Shown here in pieces: positions 37,981 to 44,769 of a DNA stretch of 64,000 bases (within the stretch, counting starts at the first letter, position 1; each line of letters opens with the position of its first letter). This DNA is from Sphaerisporangium viridialbum. Its GTDB lineage: Bacteria > Actinomycetota > Actinomycetes > Streptosporangiales > Streptosporangiaceae. Below the pieces are notes generated by a model. It did not search any database, was not told the origin of the DNA, and saw only the letters and a program-made list of their open reading frames with translations. A program made the translations under genes and the position numbers. The stretch lies in contig NZ_CP187232.1 in NCBI RefSeq assembly GCF_049674955.1, positions 496,001 to 560,000 on the forward strand. Direction: 5' to 3'.

Positions 37981-38598
37981 CTATTTCCAGTGATCAGGGC
38001 GCTTAAGAGTCGTCCCTGCCACGGTGATCGACTCAGGAAGCTGTGATTGGCGTACCTTGGCGAGCCCCAGAGGGAGAGTCGCGTCGCAGGCGCGCATAAG
38101 ATCATGAGATCGTCGATTGGGAGGGAATACCGCGATCACCCGCACTGATGGTAAAAGCCGTTTGACGGAGCGTATCGCCGGACACATATCGCTGTCCGCA
38201 GAGATGATCAACGCGGTGTCATACCTGCCGCTTACCCCGTCTTCCAGCAGAGAGACTGCCAGAGAGACGTCGGTCTCCTTCTCCTCGTAGTCGGGCCAGC
38301 TTGATCTACATGTCTTACAGGTCTTGGTCTTCTGTTGGAACCGTCCCAGGACTATGTCCAGTGCCGGACAGTGGGCTTCCAAAGCTCTGAGGTATGTCCG
38401 TTGGCGGTGTTCGGATGGCGGGTCATTTCGGACACTCGCTGTGAAGTAGCGCACGCCCTCAAGGCGCTGGTGGGGTTTGAGGAGGCTACGTACGAGCTTG
38501 TCGAGATCGAGCCAGAGAAGGCGGCGGCCGTGTTGACGGATGCCGAAGTACAGATTGAACCCGTCAACATAGGCCATGACCCGCTCTGTGCCGTTCAC
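37981..38598 (-). CDS. NYN (PIN-like) domain protein, putative ribonuclease
   Basis: About 205 residues. The NYN/LabA-type acidic motifs are visible: AYVDGFNLYFG (first Asp), KETDVSLAVSLLEDG (middle acidic pair) and TALIISADSDMCPAI (last Asp cluster). A CKTCRSSW knuckle precedes the middle motif. Such proteins are metal-dependent nucleases, often in phage or plasmid defence and RNA turnover. GTG at 38598 or ATG at 38577 are the likely starts; a TTG-initiated extension would read through a hairpin and is not favoured. Confidence 0.85.
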   Translation of the reverse strand: MNGTERVMAYVDGFNLYFGIRQHGRRLLWLDLDKLVRSLLKPHQRLEGVRYFTASVRNDPPSEHRQRTYLRALEAHCPALDIVLGRFQQKTKTCKTCRSSWPDYEEKETDVSLAVSLLEDGVSGRYDTALIISADSDMCPAIRSVKRLLPSVRVIAVFPPNRRSHDLMRACDATLPLGLAKVRQSQLPESITVAGTTLKRPDHWK

Positions 38599-38677
38599 CC
38601 TGAAGCTTTCTTGCGAAGAGGCCACTGAGGCCGTAAGATGAGCCAATACCCCGCCAGGGGCTTGCGCCTCTGGCCCG

Positions 38678-38707
38678 ACGGCCCCTTCGGGGGCCGTTTC
38701 TTTTTCC
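38678..38707 (+). terminator. strong intrinsic terminator with no plus-strand gene before it
   Basis: ACGGCCCC-TTCG-GGGGCCGT forms an 8-bp stem with a UUCG tetraloop, followed by TTCTTTTTCC. A second hairpin (GCCAGGGGC...GCCTCTGGC) lies just upstream at 38654-38675. No coding gene points at it, suggesting a small or antisense RNA ending here. Confidence 0.7.
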
Positions 38708-38850
38708 TGGTGCAACGCTTCGTCGGGCTGTTGTTCGCCCTGAGATGCACTTTTGCTGCGGGTGAGTAGCGCCCCAGCGTGACCTTGAGTTTCCCCTGGC
38801 CTGCGGAGACTTTACCAAGGTCATACCTGGAGCGTCGGTGATTGCTTGAT

Positions 38851-38880
38851 CGGGTCATCCGTATCTCGCGTGATGACCCG
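38851..38880. promoter_or_regulatory. inverted repeat CGGGTCAT-N14-ATGACCCG
   Basis: Perfect 8-bp arms ~250 bp upstream of the NYN gene. It may be a regulator binding site; no other evidence. Confidence 0.3.
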
Positions 38881-39019
38881 TGTGCGAGCGATGTCGGCAT
38901 ACTCGTGGCTGCCCTGCTTGGGCGTCTGGGCTCTCCTTGGACGGGGCGATGCGGCGGGCCCCGCCAAGCCTGGCTCAGGCCCGCCGCGCGTCTGTCGGGT
39001 GCGTCCGCGCTGGGTTGTT

Positions 39020-39478
39020 TCACGCGTCGGAGTAGCCGGTCTGGTGGGCGATCTCGTCTTGTACGGCCAGTTCCATCACGAGGGCTACCGCGTCGCCTCG
39101 GGCGATGCTCGGGACCAGGCCGGCCGCGCGCTGATCGTCCGTCAGCGGCCGGTGTCTGGTGGCCCACCATCCGCCCGGAGTGCCGTCCGCGCGCTTCACC
39201 CGGGTGATCCGCCAAGCGGGGTACGTCTGGTTCAGCGCGGCGAGCTGCTGCTCGACCAGAACGTTGATCTCTCTGGGCACGGGAGCTGTCGGGGTCGGCC
39301 GGCGCGCGGGCACGTACCCACCGACACCGCGCCCCGCTGTGGCCGGGAAGCCGTACGGGTCGCAGACCTGGCCGGTGTTGACTTGGTCGGCGTCGGCGTC
39401 GGCGTCGGCTTGGGCGGGCCTGGGTCGGATGGGCTCTGGCTGAGTGGGCTCGCGGGTGTGCTCGTTCGGGCCGGTCAC
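39020..39478 (-). CDS. hypothetical protein, third gene of the small-protein operon
   Basis: 152 residues. The first ~70 residues are Pro/Arg/Asp-Ala-rich and disordered, including an ADADADAD run encoded by a GGCGTC tandem repeat. The C-terminal half is folded (INVLVEQQLAALNQTYPAWRITRVKRADGTPGGWWATRHRPLTDDQRAAGL). No named family recognised. The GTG start overlaps the preceding stop (GTGA), so it is translationally coupled to the gene before it. Confidence 0.7.
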   Translation of the reverse strand: MTGPNEHTREPTQPEPIRPRPAQADADADADQVNTGQVCDPYGFPATAGRGVGGYVPARRPTPTAPVPREINVLVEQQLAALNQTYPAWRITRVKRADGTPGGWWATRHRPLTDDQRAAGLVPSIARGDAVALVMELAVQDEIAHQTGYSDA

Positions 39479-39765
39479 GATGCCCTCACCGCAAGATCGA
39501 CCAGCATGCCCATCGCATCCAGCTCGGCCTCGCGTATCAGCTCGCGTAGTTCCTCGACGGTGGGTGCGTCGACTCTGAGCGGCTTTGGTGCCTGCCAGAT
39601 GGCGATGGCGACGAACCTGCGGCTACCCACGCCGTAGGAGATGTGCCAGGCGGGCTCCAACTGGTCAAGATGGGCGGCTGCCGCGCGTTTGGCCAGGTCC
39701 CAGCGCCGGGGCTGTACCTGGCCGGGACGTACGCCGATCCGGTGCCGTCCTGGTTCCCGGCTCAC
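39475..39765 (-). CDS. hypothetical protein, second gene of the small-protein operon
   Basis: 96 residues beginning VSREPGRHRIGVRPGQVQPRRWDLAKRAAAAHL, with a compact alpha/beta core (PAWHISYGVGSRRFVAIAIWQAP) and a C-terminal helix (TVEELRELIREAELDAMGMLVDLAV). I do not recognise a functional family. Both ends overlap its neighbours by 4 bp (GTGA), which supports the GTG start and a three-gene operon. Confidence 0.7.
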   Translation of the reverse strand: MSREPGRHRIGVRPGQVQPRRWDLAKRAAAAHLDQLEPAWHISYGVGSRRFVAIAIWQAPKPLRVDAPTVEELRELIREAELDAMGMLVDLAVRAS

Positions 39766-40133
39766 GTGGCCGCCCCAAGCCGGTACGGCTCGCGCCCGCC
39801 GATCAGGGGCGGCGTATCGGGCGCGCGACCCCGGCCGTGTGAGACCGGAGCGTCGCCCGTACGGGCATGGCGCCCTGGGGTGGCAGGCGGGTGGACCTTC
39901 AGCGGGCGGGTCGGCGCCGCGGCCGGGAAGGACGCGCACAGCCCCAGACGCCGCCGCGTGGCCAGCCTGGCGTGAACCTGGGCGACCGTGGGCTGTTCCC
40001 ATTGGTGATGCCGGCGATGCGGCAGGCTCGAAGCGTCATGGGCGTACGGGGCGTGCCCGCACCACCGGCAGCCGAGCGGCAATGGTGGCCGGTCGGCCTG
40101 CCAGCGGATCCGGATGGCTCTAGCCTTGGTCAT
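39762..40133 (-). CDS. hypothetical protein with Cys/His-rich motif, first gene of the small-protein operon
   Basis: 123 residues. The N-terminal half holds CRWCGHAPYAHDASSLPHRRHHQWEQPT, a possible zinc site (two Cys and several His). The second half is Pro/Arg-rich and probably disordered. The ATG at 40133 has GGAG eight bases upstream. It is transcribed divergently from the XRE regulator across 229 bp that contain the GGCGGAGACA operator array, so it is a likely regulatory target. Confidence 0.7.
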   Translation of the reverse strand: MTKARAIRIRWQADRPPLPLGCRWCGHAPYAHDASSLPHRRHHQWEQPTVAQVHARLATRRRLGLCASFPAAAPTRPLKVHPPATPGRHARTGDAPVSHGRGRAPDTPPLIGGREPYRLGAAT

Positions 40134-40300
40134 GGGTCGCACTCCGATGCGATCAAGGGACCCGTACGGCGTTATCGCGCCTGCGGGTTCCGCCTTTTAG
40201 GGGATGCCGTTCGAGACGGGGTAGCGGTTAGGCCACGTGGTGTCGTCGTCCGGCCACGATCAGTGAATCCCGGCGAAACCGAGGCGGGTAGACGGAGAAT

Positions 40301-40333
40301 GGCGGAGACAAGGCGGAGACTTTTGTCTCCGCC
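40301..40333. promoter_or_regulatory. operator array for the XRE regulator (three GGCGGAGAC units)
   Basis: GGCGGAGACA (40301) and GGCGGAGACT (40312) are direct repeats 11 bp apart, about one helical turn. The inverted TTGTCTCCGCC (40323-40333) pairs with the first unit as perfect 11-bp arms. The array ends 29 bp before the regulator ATG, a position suited to autorepression. Confidence 0.65.
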
Positions 40334-40362
40334 CCTCGATCACCTCGGCGGAGGGTGCACTC

Positions 40363-41574
40363 ATGACCGAGCTGCGGCGCCCACCCTTGGCGCTACGCCT
40401 TCAGGCCGAGCGTGAGGCCCGAGGATGGAGCAAGAAGGAGATGGCCCGCCGCCTGCTTTCCGCTGCCGGTTACGAAGGCGGATCGGCGGAGTCCCTCACC
40501 CGCCAGATCCGCGACTGGGAAGCCGGCAAGCACTTCCCCCGCGACTGGACCACCGCGTACGCCACAGCCTTCGGCGTTTCCGAGGACGATCTCCTTGGCG
40601 CGGCGAAGCCGAAGCGCCACGACATTCTGGAGATAGGTCTTACTACGATTGACCTCGCTCCTTACCCTCCCCACCAGGGCCCTGTAGCTCCGGAGCTCGT
40701 CATGTACTTCCTCGAACAGCTACCCGGCCATTACAAAGCCGACATGTGGCTCGGGCCCCGCCATCTCATCCCGACTGTCACGACCCAAGCGGAGCTCATC
40801 AAACAGCTCGCCCATGCTGCCGATGCGCCGGTACGTCGTGGCCTCCTGGGCGCGGGTGTCGCGTACGGAGCACTGCTGGGCTGGCTCTACCAGGACGCCG
40901 GCGACATCAATCGGTCCGGGTTCTGGCGGGCCGTCGCCCTGGACATGGCCCTTCGCTCTCAGGACCCGCAGCTCATCAGCTACGCCCTCACCAACAAAGC
41001 GATGCTCGCGATCGATGTGGGCGACGGACGCACCGTTGTCGACTATGCCGAGTCCGCCCTGATGGACAGAAGCAAGTTGTGCCCGAAAGTACGCATACTC
41101 GCGCTGGTCCACCAGGCGCATGGCAACTCAATGCTGCCGGCCAAGGACACGGACCTGGTAGACCGGCTGCTGGATGAGGCGGCCGCCCTTGTAGATCAGG
41201 TCGATGACGAGCATCCCTGGGGCAATGCCTGTCACCGTAGCCCCGGGTACATAGACGTCCAGCGAGCGACCGCCTATCTTCGACTGGGCCTCTACCGGGA
41301 GGCCGTCACGCTCTGGGATCGGATCCTGGGCACAGTGCCAGAGTCGGCACGGCGCGACAATGGCGTGTTCTGGGCACGCCAGGCCGGGGCTCTGGCTGAG
41401 GTGGCCGAACCCGAACGGGTGGTGCAGATCGCCACAGCGACTGCGGCGATGGTCCAGGAAACCGGATCAGCGAGGCTACGGCAGGAACTAAGGGCCATTC
41501 CTCGGCGCGCGACGGCCTGGGCGGGTACGGCTCCCGGCCGGGAGCTGGCTGAGATCATGTCTCAGATCGCGTGA
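40363..41574 (+). CDS. XRE-type HTH regulator with C-terminal TPR-like sensor region
   Basis: 403 residues. The N-terminal HTH (LRLQAEREARGWSKKEMARRLLSAAG...RQIRDWEAGKHFPRDWTTAYATAFGVSEDDLL) belongs to the XRE fold. After a short linker, ~280 residues are all-helical with TPR-like pairs (YVDVQRATAYLRLGLYREAVTLWDRIL type segments). Similar large XRE-TPR proteins are numerous in Streptosporangiales; in other bacteria such proteins sense peptides, but a ligand here is unknown. GGAGGG sits seven bases before the ATG. A dehydratase gene follows by 21 bp. Confidence 0.85.
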   Translation: MTELRRPPLALRLQAEREARGWSKKEMARRLLSAAGYEGGSAESLTRQIRDWEAGKHFPRDWTTAYATAFGVSEDDLLGAAKPKRHDILEIGLTTIDLAPYPPHQGPVAPELVMYFLEQLPGHYKADMWLGPRHLIPTVTTQAELIKQLAHAADAPVRRGLLGAGVAYGALLGWLYQDAGDINRSGFWRAVALDMALRSQDPQLISYALTNKAMLAIDVGDGRTVVDYAESALMDRSKLCPKVRILALVHQAHGNSMLPAKDTDLVDRLLDEAAALVDQVDDEHPWGNACHRSPGYIDVQRATAYLRLGLYREAVTLWDRILGTVPESARRDNGVFWARQAGALAEVAEPERVVQIATATAAMVQETGSARLRQELRAIPRRATAWAGTAPGRELAEIMSQIA

Positions 41575-41595
41575 GCCGTTGATGTGGAGACGCCG

Positions 41596-41904
41596 ATGAC
41601 CGTTCAGCCACTGTCCGAAGAGCAGATTGTCGCTCATCTGGCCGGACTACCCGGATGGGAGCGTCAGGGGGACGGCATCACCCGGACGTTCGCGCACACC
41701 TATCACGAGTGTGTACACATGGCGATGTACGTCGCGGCCAAGGCGCGTGAGGTCGGCCACCACCCCGACATCCACATCACCTGGCAGCGGATCCGTTTCG
41801 CAATCACCACTCACGACGCCGGAAACCGCCTTACGGCCAAGGACTTCGAACTTGCGGGCCACATCGATGCGATCGCCACCGGCCACGGGGCCGAACCGGC
41901 CTGA
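41596..41904 (+). CDS. pterin-4a-carbinolamine dehydratase family protein
   Basis: 102 residues. The family signature REVGHHPDIHITWQRIRFAITTHDAGNRLTAKDFELA is intact, with the HHP catalytic pair and the later His. The enzyme dehydrates 4a-hydroxytetrahydrobiopterin in pterin recycling; no pterin-dependent hydroxylase is nearby, and related proteins also act as transcriptional cofactors. The ATG at 41596 has GGAG six bases upstream. Probably cotranscribed with the XRE regulator. Confidence 0.92.
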   Translation: MTVQPLSEEQIVAHLAGLPGWERQGDGITRTFAHTYHECVHMAMYVAAKAREVGHHPDIHITWQRIRFAITTHDAGNRLTAKDFELAGHIDAIATGHGAEPA

Positions 41905-42342
41905 GATCAGTGACTGGTCAACCTCTGAGGTGATGCTGAGGAGCCGTGGCCACGTTGCGCTGCGGTCCGACACTTCGAGATCCGCCATGGTCCCGATTGT
42001 GATGAGGTTGGGAGCGAAGCTCCTGAAAACAGTCCGAGCGGAGCGAGGCCCTTTTCCTGGACGTGGCCGGGGCTCAGGCGGACCTCGACGTAGGCATTCT
42101 GCCTGCTCGACGATTGGTTCGCTACCGCGTCGCTATCAGGAGGCCCGCCCTCATGTAAGCCCCCAATTTCGTCACTCTTGGCCGTCACCCGGTCGATGGT
42201 GCCAGCGGCGAGTTCCGGTCCGGGCATCGGCGGTCACGCAGAGTACAGGCGTAGCATGGTGATGTTACATTCGGCGCGATAGTCGTGGGTGGGCTGGTTT
42301 CTCGGGGGGATACGTAGTCGAGAGATTTTCTCGGGGGTACGT
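41905..42342. other. non-coding gap with repeat R2 and a decayed antitoxin tail
   Basis: About 440 bp. It contains the inverted R repeat (42007-42051), then GTGGCCGGGGCTCAGGCGGACCTCGACGT-like sequence matching the 3' end of the antitoxin gene at 44050, and two near-copies of TTTCTCGGGGG-TACGTA (42298-42316 and 42327-42343) in front of the beta-propeller gene. Confidence 0.55.
42007..42051 (-). repeat. dispersed repeat R2 (inverted copy of R1)
   Basis: Reverse complement of R1 with two substitutions and a 3-bp gap. It continues into CTTTTCCTGGACGTGG and the antitoxin-like tail. The same flank at 44012-44055 lacks ~29 bp of the middle of the repeat. Confidence 0.7.
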
Positions 42343-43803
42343 ATGTGCTCGTCCCAAGGTCCTCGCAGTAGAACGGTCGTTATTGCGTTGCTAACGATCG
42401 TGGTAACCCTGGCGGCTGCCTGCGCGCCGCGGTCGCTGGCCACCCGGCAGAGTGCGGTGGTTGGCGTGACACAGGCGCCGGCGTTGCCTGGCGCGCAGCC
42501 GATCTCAGCGAATGACCGGGTGTATACCGCCGACCAGGATTCCAACACGGTTAGTGTGATCAATCCGAAGACCGACACGGTGCTGGGCACGATCGCACTG
42601 GGCAAACCGCGCATGGACGTCGACGCGGATATTCTTGGCGCGATGTACGACGGGGAAATCGACGTCCACGGCCTCGGTTTCTCGGGCGATGGCCGGTACC
42701 TTGACGTCGTCGACGTCACCACCAACGCCGTCCACGTCATCGATACCGCCACCAACGCCGTCGTGCACACCATCTACCTTGACCGCGCCCCACACGAGGG
42801 ATTCTTCTCCGCTGATGGAAACGAACTGTGGGTCGCCGAGCGAGGCGTGGACACCGTCGCGGTCATCGATTGGCGCCATGACCGGGTCATCGCCCGCATC
42901 CACTCCGAAGACGGCCCGTCGAAGGTGGTCTTCAGCCCGGATGGCCGGCGGGCCTACGTGAACCATCTGCGGGCCGAAGCCTTCGATGTCATCGATGTGC
43001 CCAGCCGCAAGATCATCCAGCACGTCACGGTACCGAACGTTGCTGGTGGTTCCTCCGACGAGGCGATCTCCCCCGACGGCAAAGAGATCTGGTTGGGCAT
43101 GCCGGACAACGGCTATACCACCGCCGTGGTCAACGCGCAGACGTACAAGGTTGAGGCCGTCTTGAACACCGGCCCGCGGACCAACCACCCTAACTTCGTC
43201 ACGGTCGATGGCGTGAACTATGCCTACATGACCGTGGGCGACCTCGGTCAGACCCTCGTCTATCGGCGCTCGACCACCGGCGGCCCACCGACGCTGGTCA
43301 ATCGCATCCAAAACCACGGCCTCGGTCCGCACGGTATCTGGCCCAGCCCGGACAACACCCGCATGTACGTGGCGCTGCAGTACTCCGACGCAGTCGACGT
43401 GATCGACACCAGATCCATGAAAGTGATCGATACCCTGCGCATTGGTCAGTCCCCGATGGCGTTGGTCTACGTCGCCCGCACCAGCCCAGGCAGCACCGCA
43501 CACCTCGGTCAGCAGGGCTTGGGCATGCGCGTCGAAAACCACCCCATCGAAGTGCAAGGAGCCCCCGGGGCGGCGGGGAACGCCCAAATCCGGGCACTTC
43601 CCGGAGTCGATGAAGTGGTCATCGACGTCCGGGGCCTACCGGCGAACCGTGCCTTCACCGTGTACGCCACCCGCGGCAACAACGCCACCGCGCTGCTGAC
43701 CGCACACAGCAACGAGATGGGTGTGATCCCCGAAGCACTGGCCTTCGTCTCCTTCTTCGCTAATCACTACGACAAGATCGTCCTGCGACCCTCTACGGGA
43801 TGA
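42343..43803 (+). CDS. YVTN-family beta-propeller lipoprotein
   Basis: 486 residues. The signal VVIALLTIVVTLAAACAP has a lipobox before the Cys. Repeated units such as TVSVINPKTDTVLGTIALG, AVHVIDTATNAVVHTIYLD, TVAVIDWRHDRVIARIHSEDGPSKVVFSPDGRRAYVNH and AVDVIDTRSMKVIDTLRIGQSPMALVYV are blades of a YVTN/NHL-like propeller. The last ~90 residues form a separate domain (NAQIRALPGVDEVVIDVRGLPANRAFTVYA). The ATG at 43343-scale alternatives are not needed: GGGGG precedes ATG 42343 by five bases. It may bind or sense extracellular ligands; function unknown. Confidence 0.85.
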   Translation: MCSSQGPRSRTVVIALLTIVVTLAAACAPRSLATRQSAVVGVTQAPALPGAQPISANDRVYTADQDSNTVSVINPKTDTVLGTIALGKPRMDVDADILGAMYDGEIDVHGLGFSGDGRYLDVVDVTTNAVHVIDTATNAVVHTIYLDRAPHEGFFSADGNELWVAERGVDTVAVIDWRHDRVIARIHSEDGPSKVVFSPDGRRAYVNHLRAEAFDVIDVPSRKIIQHVTVPNVAGGSSDEAISPDGKEIWLGMPDNGYTTAVVNAQTYKVEAVLNTGPRTNHPNFVTVDGVNYAYMTVGDLGQTLVYRRSTTGGPPTLVNRIQNHGLGPHGIWPSPDNTRMYVALQYSDAVDVIDTRSMKVIDTLRIGQSPMALVYVARTSPGSTAHLGQQGLGMRVENHPIEVQGAPGAAGNAQIRALPGVDEVVIDVRGLPANRAFTVYATRGNNATALLTAHSNEMGVIPEALAFVSFFANHYDKIVLRPSTG

Positions 43804-43969
43804 CGGTTCCAGTGTGCGTTTCCCCTCGTAGCGTGGACACATCCTCGCGCATCCCTCGCACGGCCTTGCCAAGCTCGTAGGCGATCCGTGTGGCTTCGTA
43901 GGCCTCGACCGCACCCGGCTCGGCCATCCGGCGATCTCTGAGCTCACGCCAGCTCGACTGCCCGCTCAT
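43793..43969 (-). pseudogene. truncated copy of the HigA-like antitoxin (no HTH)
   Basis: The first ~42 residues are identical to the intact antitoxin at 44050-44349 (MSGQSSWRELRDRRMAEPGA... to GMRE). After that the frame diverges to a short unrelated tail, so the HTH is missing. It lies in a 162-bp near-identical direct repeat (43843-44004 against 44223-44385) and overlaps the end of the beta-propeller gene by 11 bp. Confidence 0.8.
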
Positions 43970-44004
43970 ACGTCTCCTCCTCATCGGGAGTATGCGCCTG
44001 CTCG
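43843..44004. repeat. direct repeat, truncated copy of 44223-44385
   Basis: 162 bp identical to 44223-44385 except for one substitution and one 1-bp deletion. It contains the antitoxin 5' end and the first bases of the toxin 3' end. Near identity shows a recent duplication. Confidence 0.85.
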
Positions 44005-44049
44005 GATCGAGGTTGGGAGCGAAGCCCTTTCCCTAGACGTGACCAGGGC

Positions 44050-44349
44050 TCAGGCCGCTGGAGCGCGGGGGGTCAGGCGGACCTCGACGTTCGCGTCCAA
44101 GGCATGCGCCAGCCGTTCGAGAACGGGCAGCGTGGGGATTGTTCCGCCTGCCTCGAATCGTGCTATCGCGGATTGGGTCATGCCGGCCTCGCGCGCCAGG
44201 TCACTCTGACTCCAGCCGCGTGCCTCGCGCATCCCTCGCACGGCCTTGCCAAGTTCGTAGGCGATCCGTGTGGCTTCGTAGGCCTCGACCGCACCCGGCT
44301 CGGCCATCCGGCGATCTCTGAGCTCACGCCAGCTCGACTGCCCGCTCAT
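44050..44349 (-). CDS. XRE-family antitoxin (HigA-like)
   Basis: 99 residues. The C-terminal half is an HTH (GWSQSDLAREAGMTQSAIARFEAGGTIPTLPVLERLAHALDANVEVRLTP), preceded by a helical N-terminus that likely binds the toxin. It starts within a 4-bp overlap of the toxin stop, giving the toxin-first order typical of HigBA. It should neutralise the toxin and repress the operon with it. Confidence 0.88.
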   Translation of the reverse strand: MSGQSSWRELRDRRMAEPGAVEAYEATRIAYELGKAVRGMREARGWSQSDLAREAGMTQSAIARFEAGGTIPTLPVLERLAHALDANVEVRLTPRAPAA

Positions 44350-44699
44350 ACCGTCTCCTCCTCATCGGGAGTATGCGCCTGCTCGATGCAACGGCGCAGA
44401 GCCCGTCTAGCACGCTCGACTTCGCGATGCTCGCGAGGTCGCGTCTTCTGGAACACGGTCAACAGCACGATGCGTCGGCCGGATGCGATCCAATACGTCA
44501 CCCTTACAGCAGCCTCATCGAGATGGAAGCGCAGTTCGCGTAGCTTGCCGTCCAGTTGCTTCGTATACGGCTCTCCCAGCAGAGGACCTTCCGCCGCCAA
44601 CAAGTCAACATAGAAAGCAGCTCTCGCGAACAGCTCCATGGGCAGATCTTCGAGCCATTCCTGAACCTCTGGTTCCAGCTCTACGGTACCCCAAGTCAT
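44346..44699 (-). CDS. RelE/HigB-like toxin (Gp49-like, DUF891)
   Basis: 117 residues, starting MTWGTVELEPEVQEWLEDLP. Core LDGKLRELRFHLDEAAVRVTYWIASGRRIVLLTVFQKT is typical of Gp49/HigB mRNA interferases, which cut mRNA at the ribosome. First gene of the pair. The ATG lies within a CATAGC-N6-GCTATG palindrome and seven bases after TAGCAT, so the mRNA is probably leaderless and autoregulated at the start codon. Confidence 0.9.
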   Translation of the reverse strand: MTWGTVELEPEVQEWLEDLPMELFARAAFYVDLLAAEGPLLGEPYTKQLDGKLRELRFHLDEAAVRVTYWIASGRRIVLLTVFQKTRPREHREVERARRALRRCIEQAHTPDEEETV

Positions 44700-44714
44700 A
44701 GCGATGATGCTATG
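44697..44714. promoter_or_regulatory. palindrome overlapping the toxin start and -10
   Basis: CATAGC-GATGAT-GCTATG, perfect 6-bp arms. It covers the toxin start codon and the TAGCAT -10-like element. It is the likely operator of the toxin-antitoxin complex. Confidence 0.6.
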
Positions 44715-44769
44715 GACGACTACCCTCTGCTGTCTCGGAATTCGTTTCGGTAGTCGACTGAGGCCCTTG

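Larger units (their letters stand above)
38599..39019. other. non-coding region with orphan terminator and an inverted repeat
   Basis: About 420 bp. It contains two consecutive hairpins with a U-tract on the plus strand (38654-38707) and an inverted repeat CGGGTCAT-N14-ATGACCCG (38851-38880). A basic reading frame on the minus strand (from 38858) exists but has no ribosome binding site, so I do not call it. Confidence 0.4.

Noticed and set aside
38595..38858. Basic 87-codon minus-strand frame overlapping the NYN start
   Set aside because: No ribosome binding site, reads through strong hairpins, and no recognisable domain.
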